This document shows, in pieces, positions 1 to 9,025 of a stretch of DNA of 46,503 nt. The notes below the pieces were generated by a model that saw only the letters and a program-made list of their open reading frames with translations, had not been told where the DNA came from and made no database searches. Source of the DNA: Lentisphaerae bacterium RIFOXYC12_FULL_60_16 (GTDB lineage Bacteria; Verrucomicrobiota; Kiritimatiellia; UBA8416; YA12-FULL-60-10); the NCBI GenBank assembly GCA_001803315.1, contig MHBQ01000156.1, positions 6,581-53,083 of the forward strand, read 5' to 3'. Every line of letters starts with the position of its first letter. The stretch's first letter is position 1. A program made the position numbers and the translations under genes.

Positions 1-2
1 GC

Positions 3-347
3 AGTCATGCTTTCCGGGTGGAACTGGTGGTGGACAATCCGGACAACCGCCTGCGGCCGGGTATGATCGCCACGGTGGAATTGTTGCGTCAGGAAATGCC
101 GGATGCCCGGCTGGCGCCGCTGGAGGCGGTGTTGCCGCTGGCCGGGGAGCATGTGGTGTATGTGGTGCAGGAAAACCGGGCTGTCCGGCGGCGGGTGGAA
201 CTCGGTGTTCTACTGGATACCCGGGTGGTGATCGAACGGGGGCTTGAGCCCGGCGACCGCCTGGTGATTGAAGGTCAACGCAGCCTGGAAGACGGGGTTC
301 CGGTTGACGTGATGGATGATGACCCGCCGGTTGAACGTTCCGAATGA
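3..347 (+). CDS. RND efflux membrane-fusion protein, C-terminal part (partial)
   Basis: The reading frame is open from the left edge and ends at the TGA at 345-347, so only the last ~114 residues are present. The visible part begins in a beta-rich segment with the phrase NPDNRLRPGMIATVEL, typical of the beta-barrel domain of HlyD/AcrA-family periplasmic adaptors. It continues with the membrane-proximal segment ending in a GLEPGDRLVIEGQRSLEDG strand. The family links an inner-membrane RND pump to an outer-membrane channel. The pump gene follows directly, overlapping or almost touching this stop, which supports the assignment. The lipoyl and hairpin domains would lie left of the window. The substrate cannot be told. 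Confidence 0.85.
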   Translation, partial: SHAFRVELVVDNPDNRLRPGMIATVELLRQEMPDARLAPLEAVLPLAGEHVVYVVQENRAVRRRVELGVLLDTRVVIERGLEPGDRLVIEGQRSLEDGVPVDVMDDDPPVERSE

Positions 348-357
348 TGGTGCGCCC

Positions 358-3300
358 ATGTTGCTTTCCAATTATTCCATCCGGTTCCGGGTTGCGGTGT
401 TTGTCCTGGTCGGCGTCTTGTCGGTCGCCGGGACAATCGCCTATCTCACCCTGCCTCGTGAGGGTGCCCCGGCCATCACCATCCCGTTCGTGTTTGTCAC
501 GGCGATATACGAGGGGACGGCTCCCGAGGAAATGGAGAAAATCGTCACCATTCCCATTGAGAAACAGCTCAAGGATGTGGAGCATATCAAGGAGATGCGA
601 TCCACCACCCGCGAGGGAATGACCCTGGTCCAGATTGAATTCGATGCCGGCAACGACATTGACCGTGCCAAGCAGCAGGTCAAGGACAAGGTTGACCTGG
701 CCCGCCCGGACCTTCCGGATGACTTGGATGAGCCGATGGTGCAGGCCATCAATTTCAGTTCGGATGTGCCCATCATGATCCTGGCCCTGTCAGGACAGGC
801 GGACCTGGCCCGTCTGCGCTTCCTGGCCGAGGCGTTGGAGGATGAGATCGAGTCATTGCCCGGTGTGAAGGATGTTACGATTTCCGGGGTGCAGGAACGT
901 GAAATCCGGATCGAGGTTGACCTTTTCAAGCTGGCGACCTACGAGATCCCCCTGGGCCTGATCATGCAGCGGGTGGCCGCTGAGAACCGCACGGTTTCAG
1001 CCGGCAACCTGGAGGCGGGGGTTTCCAAGTTCCAGGTGCGGGTTCCCGGTGAATTTGCCCTGGCGCGGGACCTGCGGGACCTGCTGTTGATCGACCGGCC
1101 CGCCGGGCCGGTCTACCTGTCCGATGTGGCCGCGGTGATCGATACCACCAAGGATATCGATTCCATCGCCCGTCTGAATGGTGAAACCGCGCTTTCCCTT
1201 ACGTTACGGAAACGGACGGGCATCAATACCGTGCGTCTGGCGGATGCCGTGCAGGCCAGCCTGTCGGCGTTTCCCCTGCCGCCGGGTGTGCGATTGACCA
1301 CCGTTTTCGACGAATCGCGTTACGTCCGCATGATGGTGTCTGAACTTGAGAACAATGTTGCCAGCGGATTCATCCTGGTTGTCCTGGTGCTTTGCCTGTT
1401 CATGGGCTTTCGTAACAGCCTGCTGGTGGCCATTGCCATTCCGCTTTCGCTGATGATCGGGTTCGTGGTGTTGGCCGTCATGGACCAGACCCTGAACATG
1501 ATCGTCCTGTTCAGCCTGGTACTGGCTGTCGGCATGCTGGTGGATAACGGGATCGTCATTGTCGAAAACATCTATCGGAACCAGGCCTTGGGCATGTCCC
1601 GGGTGGATGCCGCCCGGACGGGAGCCGCGGAGGTGGCGTGGCCGGTCCTGACTTCGACCGCGACGACCCTGGCGGCGTTCGGCCCGCTCCTGTTCTGGCC
1701 CGGCATTATGGGCCAGTTCATGGGCATCCTGCCCGAGACCCTGATCGTGGTCCTGACATCATCCTTATTTGTGGCCCTGGTCGTGAACCCGGCCGTCTGT
1801 TCCGTGCTGATACGGCCGGCCAAACGGCACCTGCGGACGGGTGCGCTGGGGGAACCGGATCACCCGATCATGGATTATTATGAGCGGTTCCTGCACCTGG
1901 CGATCCGGTACCCGGGTCGGACGATTATGACGGGCATCGTGATGCTGGTTGCGTCCGTTGTCTTGTATGCGCGGTTCAGTCCGGGCGTGGAACTCTTTCC
2001 GGATACGGAACCAAAGAATGCCACGGTCTCCGTCCGCTTCCCGCAGGGGACCCGCATTGACCATACGGATGCAGCCATGCGCAGGATCGAAGCCGGTTTG
2101 ACAGCCTTTCAGGACATCGCTTTTTTCCTGACCACGGTGGGGCAGGGGTCGGCTGTGGGGGATATTTCCATCGGCGGTGGCGCCGCCCATGAAGGCCGGA
2201 TCCACATTGAGTTTGCGGACCAGTCGTTGCGGCAGGGCAGTTCGCGAGAGCTGGTGGACCGGATACGGGACATGGTGGGGCGGATTCCCGGTGCGGACGT
2301 CACGGTGGAACGGCAGAAAGAGGGTCCTCCGGTTGCCGCACCGATCGCCATTGAGCTTGCAGGGGATGATTTCGACACCTTGAGCGGGCTGGCCCGGGAC
2401 GCCATGCGGCTCGTGGAAACCATCGATGGACTGGTTGACCTGCAGGACGATATCGATGACGCTCTGCCGGAACTCCAGTTTCATGTTGATCGCCAGCGTG
2501 CCGCACTGGTCGGCTTGAATACGGATGCCATCGGGGCCTTCCTTCGGACGGCAATTTTCGGCAGCGAGGTCAGCCGCTACCGGGTGGGACAGGATGAGTA
2601 TGACATTTCGGTGCGTTTGCCGGTCGCGCAGCGCGATACGGCGGGACTCATGGACCGGCTATGGATTCCGCTGGCTGACGGGCGGCGGATCGCGATGTCG
2701 TCCCTGGGTTCGGTGATCTATGCGGGAGGCCGTGGCGCCATTCATCGCAAGGACCAGAAGCGTATGGTGACCATCACCGGGAACAACCGCAAGGATGTCG
2801 GAGTCGATGTCATACAGAAGGAGGCTGCCCGGCGCCTGGCCGGCATGTCCCTGCCGCGTGGATACCGGATTGCCTTTACCGGTGAGGACAAGGAAAAGCG
2901 CGAATCGATGGCCTTTCTCGGCAAGGCGTTTTTCGTGGCGTTGGGGCTGATCTTTGTGATCCTGGTCATGGAGTTCAATTCGATTCTGCTGCCCGGGATC
3001 GTGATGACGTCGGTGGTGATGTCGCTGATGGGTGTGTTGCTCGGCCTGAATATATGCCGGATGAAATTCGGTATCATCATGACGGGGGTGGGGGTGATCA
3101 GTCTGGCCGGCGTGGTGGTGAACAATGCGATTGTGCTGATCGATTGTATCACGCAGCGCATCCTTTCCGGCGTGGATGAGGTGACGGCGGTTATCCAGGC
3201 CGGCCGGCTCCGGTTACGGCCGGTGCTGCTGACCGCCGCCACCACCATTCTGGGCCTCATTCCGATGGCCATCGGCTATAGCTTGGAGGTCCATACCTGG

Positions 3301-3489
3301 CCGCCGCGCCTGGTGGCGGGTTCCGAGACCAGTGACTGGTGGGCGCCGATGGCGGTGGTGGTGATTTTCGGACTTGCGGTTTCCACCCTCCTGACGCTGG
3401 TCTTTGTTCCCACCCTGTACCTGATCAACCGGCATATTGAACGCCGTTTGATGGGGAGCAACCAGGAAACGCCATCCGTCAACCCTTGA
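358..3489 (+). CDS. RND-family efflux pump, HAE1/AcrB-like inner-membrane subunit
   Basis: Proton-driven inner-membrane transporter of about 1,040 residues, the usual RND length. It has one N-terminal membrane helix right after MLLSNYSIRFRV, a large periplasmic loop, six clustered helices, a second loop and a final helix cluster. The TM4 motif reads GMLVDNGIVIVEN: the first Asp of the usual DD proton-relay pair is kept and the second is Asn. The start is ambiguous. ATG 358 gives the usual short cytoplasmic leader, while ATG 316 in the same frame would overlap the adaptor gene by 32 bases. Neither has a clear ribosome site. It pairs with the upstream adaptor; no outer-membrane TolC partner is seen. 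Substrate unknown. Confidence 0.93.
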   Translation: MLLSNYSIRFRVAVFVLVGVLSVAGTIAYLTLPREGAPAITIPFVFVTAIYEGTAPEEMEKIVTIPIEKQLKDVEHIKEMRSTTREGMTLVQIEFDAGNDIDRAKQQVKDKVDLARPDLPDDLDEPMVQAINFSSDVPIMILALSGQADLARLRFLAEALEDEIESLPGVKDVTISGVQEREIRIEVDLFKLATYEIPLGLIMQRVAAENRTVSAGNLEAGVSKFQVRVPGEFALARDLRDLLLIDRPAGPVYLSDVAAVIDTTKDIDSIARLNGETALSLTLRKRTGINTVRLADAVQASLSAFPLPPGVRLTTVFDESRYVRMMVSELENNVASGFILVVLVLCLFMGFRNSLLVAIAIPLSLMIGFVVLAVMDQTLNMIVLFSLVLAVGMLVDNGIVIVENIYRNQALGMSRVDAARTGAAEVAWPVLTSTATTLAAFGPLLFWPGIMGQFMGILPETLIVVLTSSLFVALVVNPAVCSVLIRPAKRHLRTGALGEPDHPIMDYYERFLHLAIRYPGRTIMTGIVMLVASVVLYARFSPGVELFPDTEPKNATVSVRFPQGTRIDHTDAAMRRIEAGLTAFQDIAFFLTTVGQGSAVGDISIGGGAAHEGRIHIEFADQSLRQGSSRELVDRIRDMVGRIPGADVTVERQKEGPPVAAPIAIELAGDDFDTLSGLARDAMRLVETIDGLVDLQDDIDDALPELQFHVDRQRAALVGLNTDAIGAFLRTAIFGSEVSRYRVGQDEYDISVRLPVAQRDTAGLMDRLWIPLADGRRIAMSSLGSVIYAGGRGAIHRKDQKRMVTITGNNRKDVGVDVIQKEAARRLAGMSLPRGYRIAFTGEDKEKRESMAFLGKAFFVALGLIFVILVMEFNSILLPGIVMTSVVMSLMGVLLGLNICRMKFGIIMTGVGVISLAGVVVNNAIVLIDCITQRILSGVDEVTAVIQAGRLRLRPVLLTAATTILGLIPMAIGYSLEVHTWPPRLVAGSETSDWWAPMAVVVIFGLAVSTLLTLVFVPTLYLINRHIERRLMGSNQETPSVNP

Positions 3490-3502
3490 TTACGGGTTGA
3501 CG
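3477..3502. terminator. Perfect 9-bp inverted repeat over the RND stop codon
   Basis: CGTCAACCC at 3477-3485 and GGGTTGACG at 3494-3502 pair perfectly around an 8-nt loop that contains the TGA stop (3487-3489). No T-run follows, so this is not a classical intrinsic terminator. It could be an mRNA 3'-end stabilising hairpin or a symmetric protein site. Confidence 0.4.
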
Positions 3503-3593
3503 TGCGTGGAATGTTGGGAAACACTCTTCCCCGGCACGTGGATCATGATTCCGGGCGATGGTTCCGGACAGGGTTCACCGGGGAATATGGTAC

Positions 3594-4844
3594 ATGAAAC
3601 CTGTGAAGGTGTTGATTGTCGGGGCCGGGTCGCGCGGGATGTGTCATGCGGAGTTTGCCACCCAGCACCCCGATCGCATGAAAGTGGTGGGCGTGGCGGA
3701 GCCACGTGATTTTTACCGCAATGCCATGGCGGCCAAGCATGATATTCCGCGGGATTATGTGGTTTCCGATTGGACGGAACTGGCTGAGCGTAAGCGTTTT
3801 GCCGATGCGGTGATCATCTCCACCCAGGATTCCATGCATGTGGAGCCGTCCCTGGCGTTTGCCCGCCTGGGGTATCATCTGCTGCTGGAAAAACCCATGG
3901 CCCCGGATGAGTCGGGTTGCCGCAAGATTGTCCGTGCGGTCAAGCGTCATGACGTGATCTTCTCGGTATGCCATGTGCTGCGCTACACGGAATACACGCG
4001 TACCCTTAAACGGCTGATCCAGGAGGGACGGATCGGGGACGTGGTGTGCATCCAGCACCTTGAACCGGTTGGATACTGGCATCAGGCGCATTCATTTGTC
4101 CGGGGGAACTGGCGGAATGAAGCCACCTCTTCACCCATGCTGCTGGCCAAGAGCTGCCATGATTTGGACTGGTTGCGTTACCTCATGGGGGTACCGTGTG
4201 AGCGGGTTTCATCCTTCGGATCGCTCACGCATTTCCGACCCGAGGAACAACCTGCCGGGGCGGCGGACCGCTGCCTCGACTGCCGGGTGGAGGCGACCTG
4301 TCCGTATTCCGCACGCAAATTGTATCTGGGCATGCTGACCAACGGGCGTACCTGCTGGCCGCTGGACGTGGTGACGCCGGACCTGACACGGGAGGGGATC
4401 ACCAAGGCCCTGCGTGAAGGTCCCTACGGCCGTTGCGTGTACGCCTGCGACAATGATGTGGTGGACCATCAGGTGGTGAATTTCGAGTTTGAGGGTGGCC
4501 GGACCGCATCGTTCACCATGACGGCCTTCACCGAACATGGGAACCGGCGAACCACCATTTTCGGTACGCGTGGCGAGATCCGGGGGGACGGCAAGACCCT
4601 TGCCGTGTTCGATTTCCTGACCGACAAAACCGAAGTCGTGGAAGCCAATCAAGCGGATGGTTCCCTGACCGGCGGCCATGGCGGGGGTGACTACTGGATC
4701 AAGGACGCGTTTGTGCGTGCCGTGGCGACCGGCGACCGCAGCGGGATACGTTCCGGTCCTGATGAAACCCTGGAATCGCACCTGATGGTTTTTGCAGCGG
4801 AGAAAGCCCGGATGCAAGGGCGTGTGGTTCCCGTCAAGCAATAG
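3594..4844 (+). CDS. Gfo/Idh/MocA family NAD(P)-dependent oxidoreductase
   Basis: The N-terminus MKPVKVLIVGAGSRG is a Rossmann dinucleotide-binding loop. An LLLEKPMA segment carries the EKP motif that contacts the nicotinamide, and the C-terminal half has the family's sheet domain. A cysteine-bearing segment, RCLDCRVEATCPYSA, is seen in one subgroup of these enzymes and might bind a metal. The family oxidises or reduces sugars, inositols and related polyols in the cytoplasm; the substrate here cannot be read. An in-frame ATG at 3558 exists, but the start at 3594 gives the standard N-terminus. It is 416 residues long. It precedes the rhomboid gene by one base, so the two may be co-transcribed. 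Confidence 0.88.
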   Translation: MKPVKVLIVGAGSRGMCHAEFATQHPDRMKVVGVAEPRDFYRNAMAAKHDIPRDYVVSDWTELAERKRFADAVIISTQDSMHVEPSLAFARLGYHLLLEKPMAPDESGCRKIVRAVKRHDVIFSVCHVLRYTEYTRTLKRLIQEGRIGDVVCIQHLEPVGYWHQAHSFVRGNWRNEATSSPMLLAKSCHDLDWLRYLMGVPCERVSSFGSLTHFRPEEQPAGAADRCLDCRVEATCPYSARKLYLGMLTNGRTCWPLDVVTPDLTREGITKALREGPYGRCVYACDNDVVDHQVVNFEFEGGRTASFTMTAFTEHGNRRTTIFGTRGEIRGDGKTLAVFDFLTDKTEVVEANQADGSLTGGHGGGDYWIKDAFVRAVATGDRSGIRSGPDETLESHLMVFAAEKARMQGRVVPVKQ

Positions 4845-4845
4845 C

Positions 4846-5682
4846 ATGCAAGCGCCCATCAACGGGTATGGTGACTGGAAACCGGCCGGGCGATGGACGG
4901 TTGTCCAGGTACTGGTGGTTGTCGCGGTGATTGTCTTCCTGCTGCAGGCCATTTCCACGGCTGTTGGCAACCCGGACATGGTCGGGTTGCTGGGGCTTCA
5001 TGGGCCGGGCATCCGCAGGGGCTGGTGGTGGCAGTTCGTCACCTATACCTTTCTGCATGGCGATCTTCTGCACCTGCTGATGAACCTGTTCATGCTGGTG
5101 TTCTTCGGGCGTGAGATGGAATCCCTCCTGGGACGTGCCCGTTTCCTGGTGCTGTACCTGCTCAGCGGCATACTGGCTGGAATCGGTTGGTTGTTGCTGG
5201 GAGGCTTTTCAGGAGGTGTTTGCATCGGCGCTTCCGGTGCCGTCTTCGGTGTCACGGGTGCCTTTGCGGCGTTGTATCCGAACCGGGTGATCAATCTCCT
5301 GCTGTTTTTCGTTGTGCCGGTGACCCTGACCGCCCGTACCCTGGCACTCGGGGTGGTGGTGTTGTCCGTGCTGATGATGACGACGGGAGGGGGTGGGGTG
5401 GCCCATTCCGCCCACCTGGCCGGTGTCGTTTACGGATGGGGATACGGGTGGTGGTTGAGGCGGCTGGGGATTGGCTGGTCGCCGTTACCCCCCCTGCAGG
5501 ATTCCTGGCGTACCACGTGGCACCGGATGATGCAGCCGGCCGATGGACCACCGCCTGAAGCCGACGTCAACCGTGTACTGGAGAAGATCCGCACGGTTGG
5601 AATGGGCAGGCTCAGCCGGCAGGACCGGCGGATTCTGGAACGGGCCGGCCAGTACGGGGTCCGCCGCGAACCGGGTTCATGA
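4846..5682 (+). CDS. Rhomboid-family intramembrane serine protease
   Basis: Polytopic membrane protein of 278 residues. The first helix is around residues 17-40. A GDLLHLLMN segment (the HxxxN oxyanion region) follows, then GASG with the nucleophile Ser130, and AHLAGVVYG in the last core helix with His190, matching the AHxxGxxxG signature. Rhomboids cleave membrane protein segments in the plane of the bilayer. A cytosolic C-terminal tail of about 70 residues ends in DVNRVLEKIRTVGMGRLSRQ, a short helical module often found behind bacterial rhomboids. The start ATG 4846 follows the previous stop at once. The last six bases overlap the convergent tadA gene. Substrate unknown. Confidence 0.9.
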   Translation: MQAPINGYGDWKPAGRWTVVQVLVVVAVIVFLLQAISTAVGNPDMVGLLGLHGPGIRRGWWWQFVTYTFLHGDLLHLLMNLFMLVFFGREMESLLGRARFLVLYLLSGILAGIGWLLLGGFSGGVCIGASGAVFGVTGAFAALYPNRVINLLLFFVVPVTLTARTLALGVVVLSVLMMTTGGGGVAHSAHLAGVVYGWGYGWWLRRLGIGWSPLPPLQDSWRTTWHRMMQPADGPPPEADVNRVLEKIRTVGMGRLSRQDRRILERAGQYGVRREPGS

Positions 5683-6174
5683 GGGGGACGGGTGGATGCC
5701 GCTGCGTCGTTCCTTGAAAAACGACTGGAGCAGGTCCCGGCATTCATCGGCCCGTACCCCGGCGATTACCTGGGCCCGGTGATTGAGCTGGTCGTTGTTG
5801 AGTATGTTGAAGACCGATACCGCCCCCCCCCTGCGTGGATCGGGAACGCCGAACACCACAAGGGGAATGCGGGCCAGTACGATGGCCCCGGCGCACATTG
5901 AGCAGGGTTCCTTGGTCACGTACAGGGTGGTGTGTTCAAGCCGCCAATCCCCGAGGGCGTTGGCCGCCTGGGTTATGGCGATCATCTCCGCATGGGCGGT
6001 CGGGTCCTTCAGGCATTCCACCTGGTTGTGGGCCCGGGCGATCAGGCGGGCGGTGGATGAACCGGGCGGCTGATGGATGATGATGCATCCGGTTGGCACT
6101 TCGCCTTCCTCCCGGGCGGCGAGGGCTTCGCGGATTGCCGCCTGCATGAAGCGCTCATGATGTTCCGTAGCCAT
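5677..6174 (-). CDS. tadA: tRNA-specific adenosine deaminase (TadA-type)
   Basis: This cytidine-deaminase-fold zinc enzyme of 165 residues matches TadA in length. HAEMI supplies the zinc-binding His and catalytic Glu, and PCSMCAGAIVLARI supplies the two zinc-binding Cys residues. TadA converts A34 to inosine in the tRNA-Arg(ACG) anticodon. The C-terminal FNILNNDQLNHRAQVIAGV stretch resembles TadA more than guanine deaminases. The start MATEHHERFMQAAI at 6174 is preferred over an upstream in-frame Met (6231), because TadA begins just before the first helix. It is convergent with the rhomboid gene and divergent from dnaX, so the 118 bases between 6174 and 6293 should carry both promoters. Confidence 0.87.
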   Translation of the reverse strand: MATEHHERFMQAAIREALAAREEGEVPTGCIIIHQPPGSSTARLIARAHNQVECLKDPTAHAEMIAITQAANALGDWRLEHTTLYVTKEPCSMCAGAIVLARIPLVVFGVPDPRRGGAVSVFNILNNDQLNHRAQVIAGVRADECRDLLQSFFKERRSGIHPSPS

Positions 6175-6292
6175 GACGTCCACCACCATGCCTGTCGCTA
6201 AACCGCTTGTCAAACCCCGCTGTGCATGCAATCATTCGAAACCACCTGTTGCAATCCGGACAGTCCGGGCCATGGGCATGGGGAGTACGGGT

Positions 6293-8020
6293 ATGGGATA
6301 CGAAGTGTTGGCGCGGAAATGGCGCCCTCAACAGTTTGATGATGTCGTGGGTCAGGAGCATGTGACCCGGACCCTGCGCAACGCGATCGAGGCCAACCGG
6401 ATCGCGCATGCCTACCTGTTCGTGGGCCCGCGCGGCATCGGCAAGACGTCGCTGGCGCGCATTTTTGCCAAGGCATTGAATTGCCAGACGGGCATGACGC
6501 CGACCCCCTGCGACCAGTGTGATTCCTGCCGTGAAATCACAGCGGGAACCGGTCTGGACGTGCTGGAAATCGACGGGGCATCGAACAACGGTGTTGACCA
6601 GGTCCGGGACCTCCGGGAAACGGTCAAATATGCGCCGGCCCACAGTCGTTTCAAAATCTACATCATCGATGAAGTGCACATGTTAAGCGCGGCGGCGTTC
6701 AACGCGCTCCTGAAGACCCTGGAAGAACCGCCGCCCCACGTCAAATTCCTGTTTGCCACGACGGAAGTGGATAAGATCCTGGCGACCATTATTTCACGGT
6801 GCCAGCGGTTTGATCTGCGGCGGATTCCGCTGGCCGGAATCATGGACCGTTTGCGGCACATTGCCTCGGCCGAGAAGGTGGTCGTGGACGAGGATGCGCT
6901 CTCGGCCATTGCGCGCGGCAGCGAAGGCGGGTTGCGCGATGCCGAGTCGGCGCTTGACCAGTTGATTGCCTTCAAAGGGGAACGCATCGGCGAAGCGGAT
7001 GTCCTGTCCGTTTTCGGCCTGGTATCCCGCGATCTTCTGGAGCGACTGGTGGAAGGGGTGCTGCGCGGTGACATCCCGACCTTGATGCGGCTGGTGGCTG
7101 AGCTGGATGCAGCCGGCAAGGATTTTCAACGTTTATTGGTGGATGTGTTGTACCTGTTCCGCGACCTGCTGGTCTGCCTGAACCTGGGGGCCGAATCGGG
7201 GGCGGTTGAGTTCGTGGCGGGCCGGCCTGAACGCCTGCGTGAGCTGGCGGCCTTGACCGATACGCCCCGGGTGGTCCGGGCGGTGTCGGTGATGATGGAG
7301 GCGGAAGACAGGATGCGGCATGCCTTGTCCCGGCGGGCTTTGCTGGAGTTGTCCCTGATCCGTGCCGCCCGGGCTGCTTCGGTGGTGACGCTGGAGTCGA
7401 TCCTGGCACAGGTGGTCGCCTTGAAACAGGCCTGGGCGGTTGGAGGCGGTGAGACAACGGCCGATGAACCGCTATCTTCCCAGCCCCCTAAGGCACCGTC
7501 GGTTGTGCCGGCACCGATCACCATGCGGCAAGAGCCGACGCCAACTGCCAAGATGGAACTGCCGGCATCCGTTGGCGGTGGTGATGCATCGGTCTTGATG
7601 GACCAGTGGGAACAGGTCGCTGACCGTGCCGGTCGTTTGTCGTTGCGGATCAAGGCCGCCCTGAAAGATGCGCGTCCGGTATCCTGGGATGGCCATCGTG
7701 CGGTGATCGGGTTGGATGAGGAGTTCCGCGAGGCATTGTCGGTTTTGGAGCAGCCGCGCAACCGCAAGGGGATGGCACAAGCCATCCAATCCGTGCTGGG
7801 GGTTCCGTGCGAGGTTGAATTCAGGCTGATGCCCTGGGGCACCGTCCCGCCGGTTAAACCATTACCGCCCGAGAAACCGGCGGATCCGGCGCCCGTCGTT
7901 ACGCCGGAAGGCCGGGCCGGGGGATTAAAGGGTCGGACGCCGGGCGATGTCGCCCAGGATCCGGCGGTTCGTGCGATTACCGAAATGTTTGGCGGCAGTG
8001 TGATGGAAGTACGCGAGTAG
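6293..8020 (+). CDS. dnaX: DNA polymerase III subunit gamma/tau
   Basis: Clamp-loader ATPase of 575 residues. The N-terminus is MGYEVLARKWRPQQF, then Walker A GPRGIGKTS, a four-Cys zinc module (CQTG...CDQCDSC), Walker B IIDEVHML, and the SRC arginine-finger motif near residue 165. Domains II and III follow, then a Pro/Ala-rich linker and a tau-like tail. The start 6293 is chosen because GGGGAG lies 7 bases ahead and the first residues match the family; longer in-frame starts at 6173 and 6272 would add an unrelated tail. It heads a long operon-like run with ybaB and recR, the classical dnaX-ybaB-recR order. Confidence 0.96.
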   Translation: MGYEVLARKWRPQQFDDVVGQEHVTRTLRNAIEANRIAHAYLFVGPRGIGKTSLARIFAKALNCQTGMTPTPCDQCDSCREITAGTGLDVLEIDGASNNGVDQVRDLRETVKYAPAHSRFKIYIIDEVHMLSAAAFNALLKTLEEPPPHVKFLFATTEVDKILATIISRCQRFDLRRIPLAGIMDRLRHIASAEKVVVDEDALSAIARGSEGGLRDAESALDQLIAFKGERIGEADVLSVFGLVSRDLLERLVEGVLRGDIPTLMRLVAELDAAGKDFQRLLVDVLYLFRDLLVCLNLGAESGAVEFVAGRPERLRELAALTDTPRVVRAVSVMMEAEDRMRHALSRRALLELSLIRAARAASVVTLESILAQVVALKQAWAVGGGETTADEPLSSQPPKAPSVVPAPITMRQEPTPTAKMELPASVGGGDASVLMDQWEQVADRAGRLSLRIKAALKDARPVSWDGHRAVIGLDEEFREALSVLEQPRNRKGMAQAIQSVLGVPCEVEFRLMPWGTVPPVKPLPPEKPADPAPVVTPEGRAGGLKGRTPGDVAQDPAVRAITEMFGGSVMEVRE

Positions 8021-8051
8021 TCCCGGGCATTTTCAAGGAGAAGGATACGCC

Positions 8052-8378
8052 ATGGCAAACATGTTCCAGATGATGAAACAAGCCGCCACGATGCAGCGGC
8101 AGATGAAACAGATACAAAAGGAATTATCCCGCCAGACCGTGGATCACACCGTTGGGGGCGGCGCCATAACGGCTTCGGCCTGCGGGGATATGACGATCAA
8201 GAAACTTCGGATTGATCCGGCGCTGCTTGATCCTTCGCGTGTTTCCAAATTGGAGGATTTGCTGGTAAACGCCGTGAACGGAGCCCTCGCTGAGGCCAAG
8301 AAGGTTGCCGGCGAGCAGATGTCGCAACTGGCGGGAAGCGGCGGGTTAAAGGGGTTGACGGACATGCTGGGAGGGTGA
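8052..8378 (+). CDS. ybaB: YbaB/EbfC-family nucleoid-associated protein
   Basis: Small protein of 108 residues with an N-terminal helix rich in Met and Gln (MANMFQMMKQAATMQRQMKQ). A short beta-hairpin with GGGAITASACGDMTIKKL and a C-terminal helix ending in a glycine-rich tail follow. YbaB dimers bind DNA and are part of the nucleoid. A good ribosome site (AAGGAG) lies about 11 bases before the ATG. Its place between dnaX and recR is the standard arrangement in bacteria. Confidence 0.93.
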   Translation: MANMFQMMKQAATMQRQMKQIQKELSRQTVDHTVGGGAITASACGDMTIKKLRIDPALLDPSRVSKLEDLLVNAVNGALAEAKKVAGEQMSQLAGSGGLKGLTDMLGG

Positions 8379-8385
8379 TGCCCCG

Positions 8386-9009
8386 ATGACCACGATGGCG
8401 GAACGGGGATCAGGTTTTCCAGCGCTGGACCGGCTCACGGTCTGTTTATCCCGGCTGCCGGGTATTGGCCGGCGGTCGGCGGAACGTATGGCCCTTCGCC
8501 TGGTTCGCCAGGAGAACCGCCTGATGCAGGAACTGGTGGATGCCTTGCAGGATGCCCAGCGGGCCATTTGTTGTTGTTCGGCCTGCGGCAGTGTAACGCC
8601 GGTGGAAGCCAACCCCTGTAGACTGTGTACGGATCCGGACCGGGATACGCGGGTTTTATGTGTGGTGGAGGATCCTTCCGATATCCTGGCCTTGGAACGA
8701 TCGGGAGGCTTCCGTGGCCGGTATCATGCCCTGATGGGCCGTTTGTCGCCCATGAAGGGGGATGGTCCCCGTGAATTGCGTTTAAAGGCGCTGACCGAGC
8801 GGATACGTTCCGGGGATGTTAACGAGGTGATTCTCGCCCTGAGTACGGATGTGGAAGGGGATTCGACGGCGGCCTGGATTACCGAGCAGTTGCAGGGTAT
8901 GCCGGTCCGTATAACCCGGCTGGCTACCGGGTTGCCGGCTGGCAGCGGGGTTGCCTATTCGGACCCGGTAACGCTGGCGCGCGCGTTTCGGGGACGGGTT
9001 CCAGGATGA
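8386..9009 (+). CDS. recR: Recombination mediator RecR
   Basis: 207 residues, the normal RecR length. It has a helix-hairpin-helix motif LPGIGRRSAERMALRLV near residues 22-40 and a four-Cys zinc finger CCSACGSVTP...NPCRLC around residues 62-82. A Toprim domain begins at VVEDPSDILALERSG, and a C-terminal Walker-B-like ring-forming segment follows. RecR works with RecO/RecF to load RecA on gapped DNA. It follows ybaB by only seven bases, so the two are surely one transcript. Confidence 0.96.
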   Translation: MTTMAERGSGFPALDRLTVCLSRLPGIGRRSAERMALRLVRQENRLMQELVDALQDAQRAICCCSACGSVTPVEANPCRLCTDPDRDTRVLCVVEDPSDILALERSGGFRGRYHALMGRLSPMKGDGPRELRLKALTERIRSGDVNEVILALSTDVEGDSTAAWITEQLQGMPVRITRLATGLPAGSGVAYSDPVTLARAFRGRVPG

Positions 9010-9025
9010 ATGGCAGGGGTGGGGA

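Noticed and set aside
1765-2484. 239-codon open frame on the minus strand
   Set aside because: Antisense to the RND pump gene; the product has no recognisable domain.
4209-4979. 256-codon open frame on the minus strand
   Set aside because: Antisense to the Gfo/Idh/MocA and rhomboid genes; composition typical of a shadow frame.
7126-8058. 310-codon open frame on the minus strand
   Set aside because: It lies fully across dnaX, whose domains are clear, and its translation is Arg/Ser/Pro-rich without motifs, as expected for an antisense shadow in GC-rich DNA.
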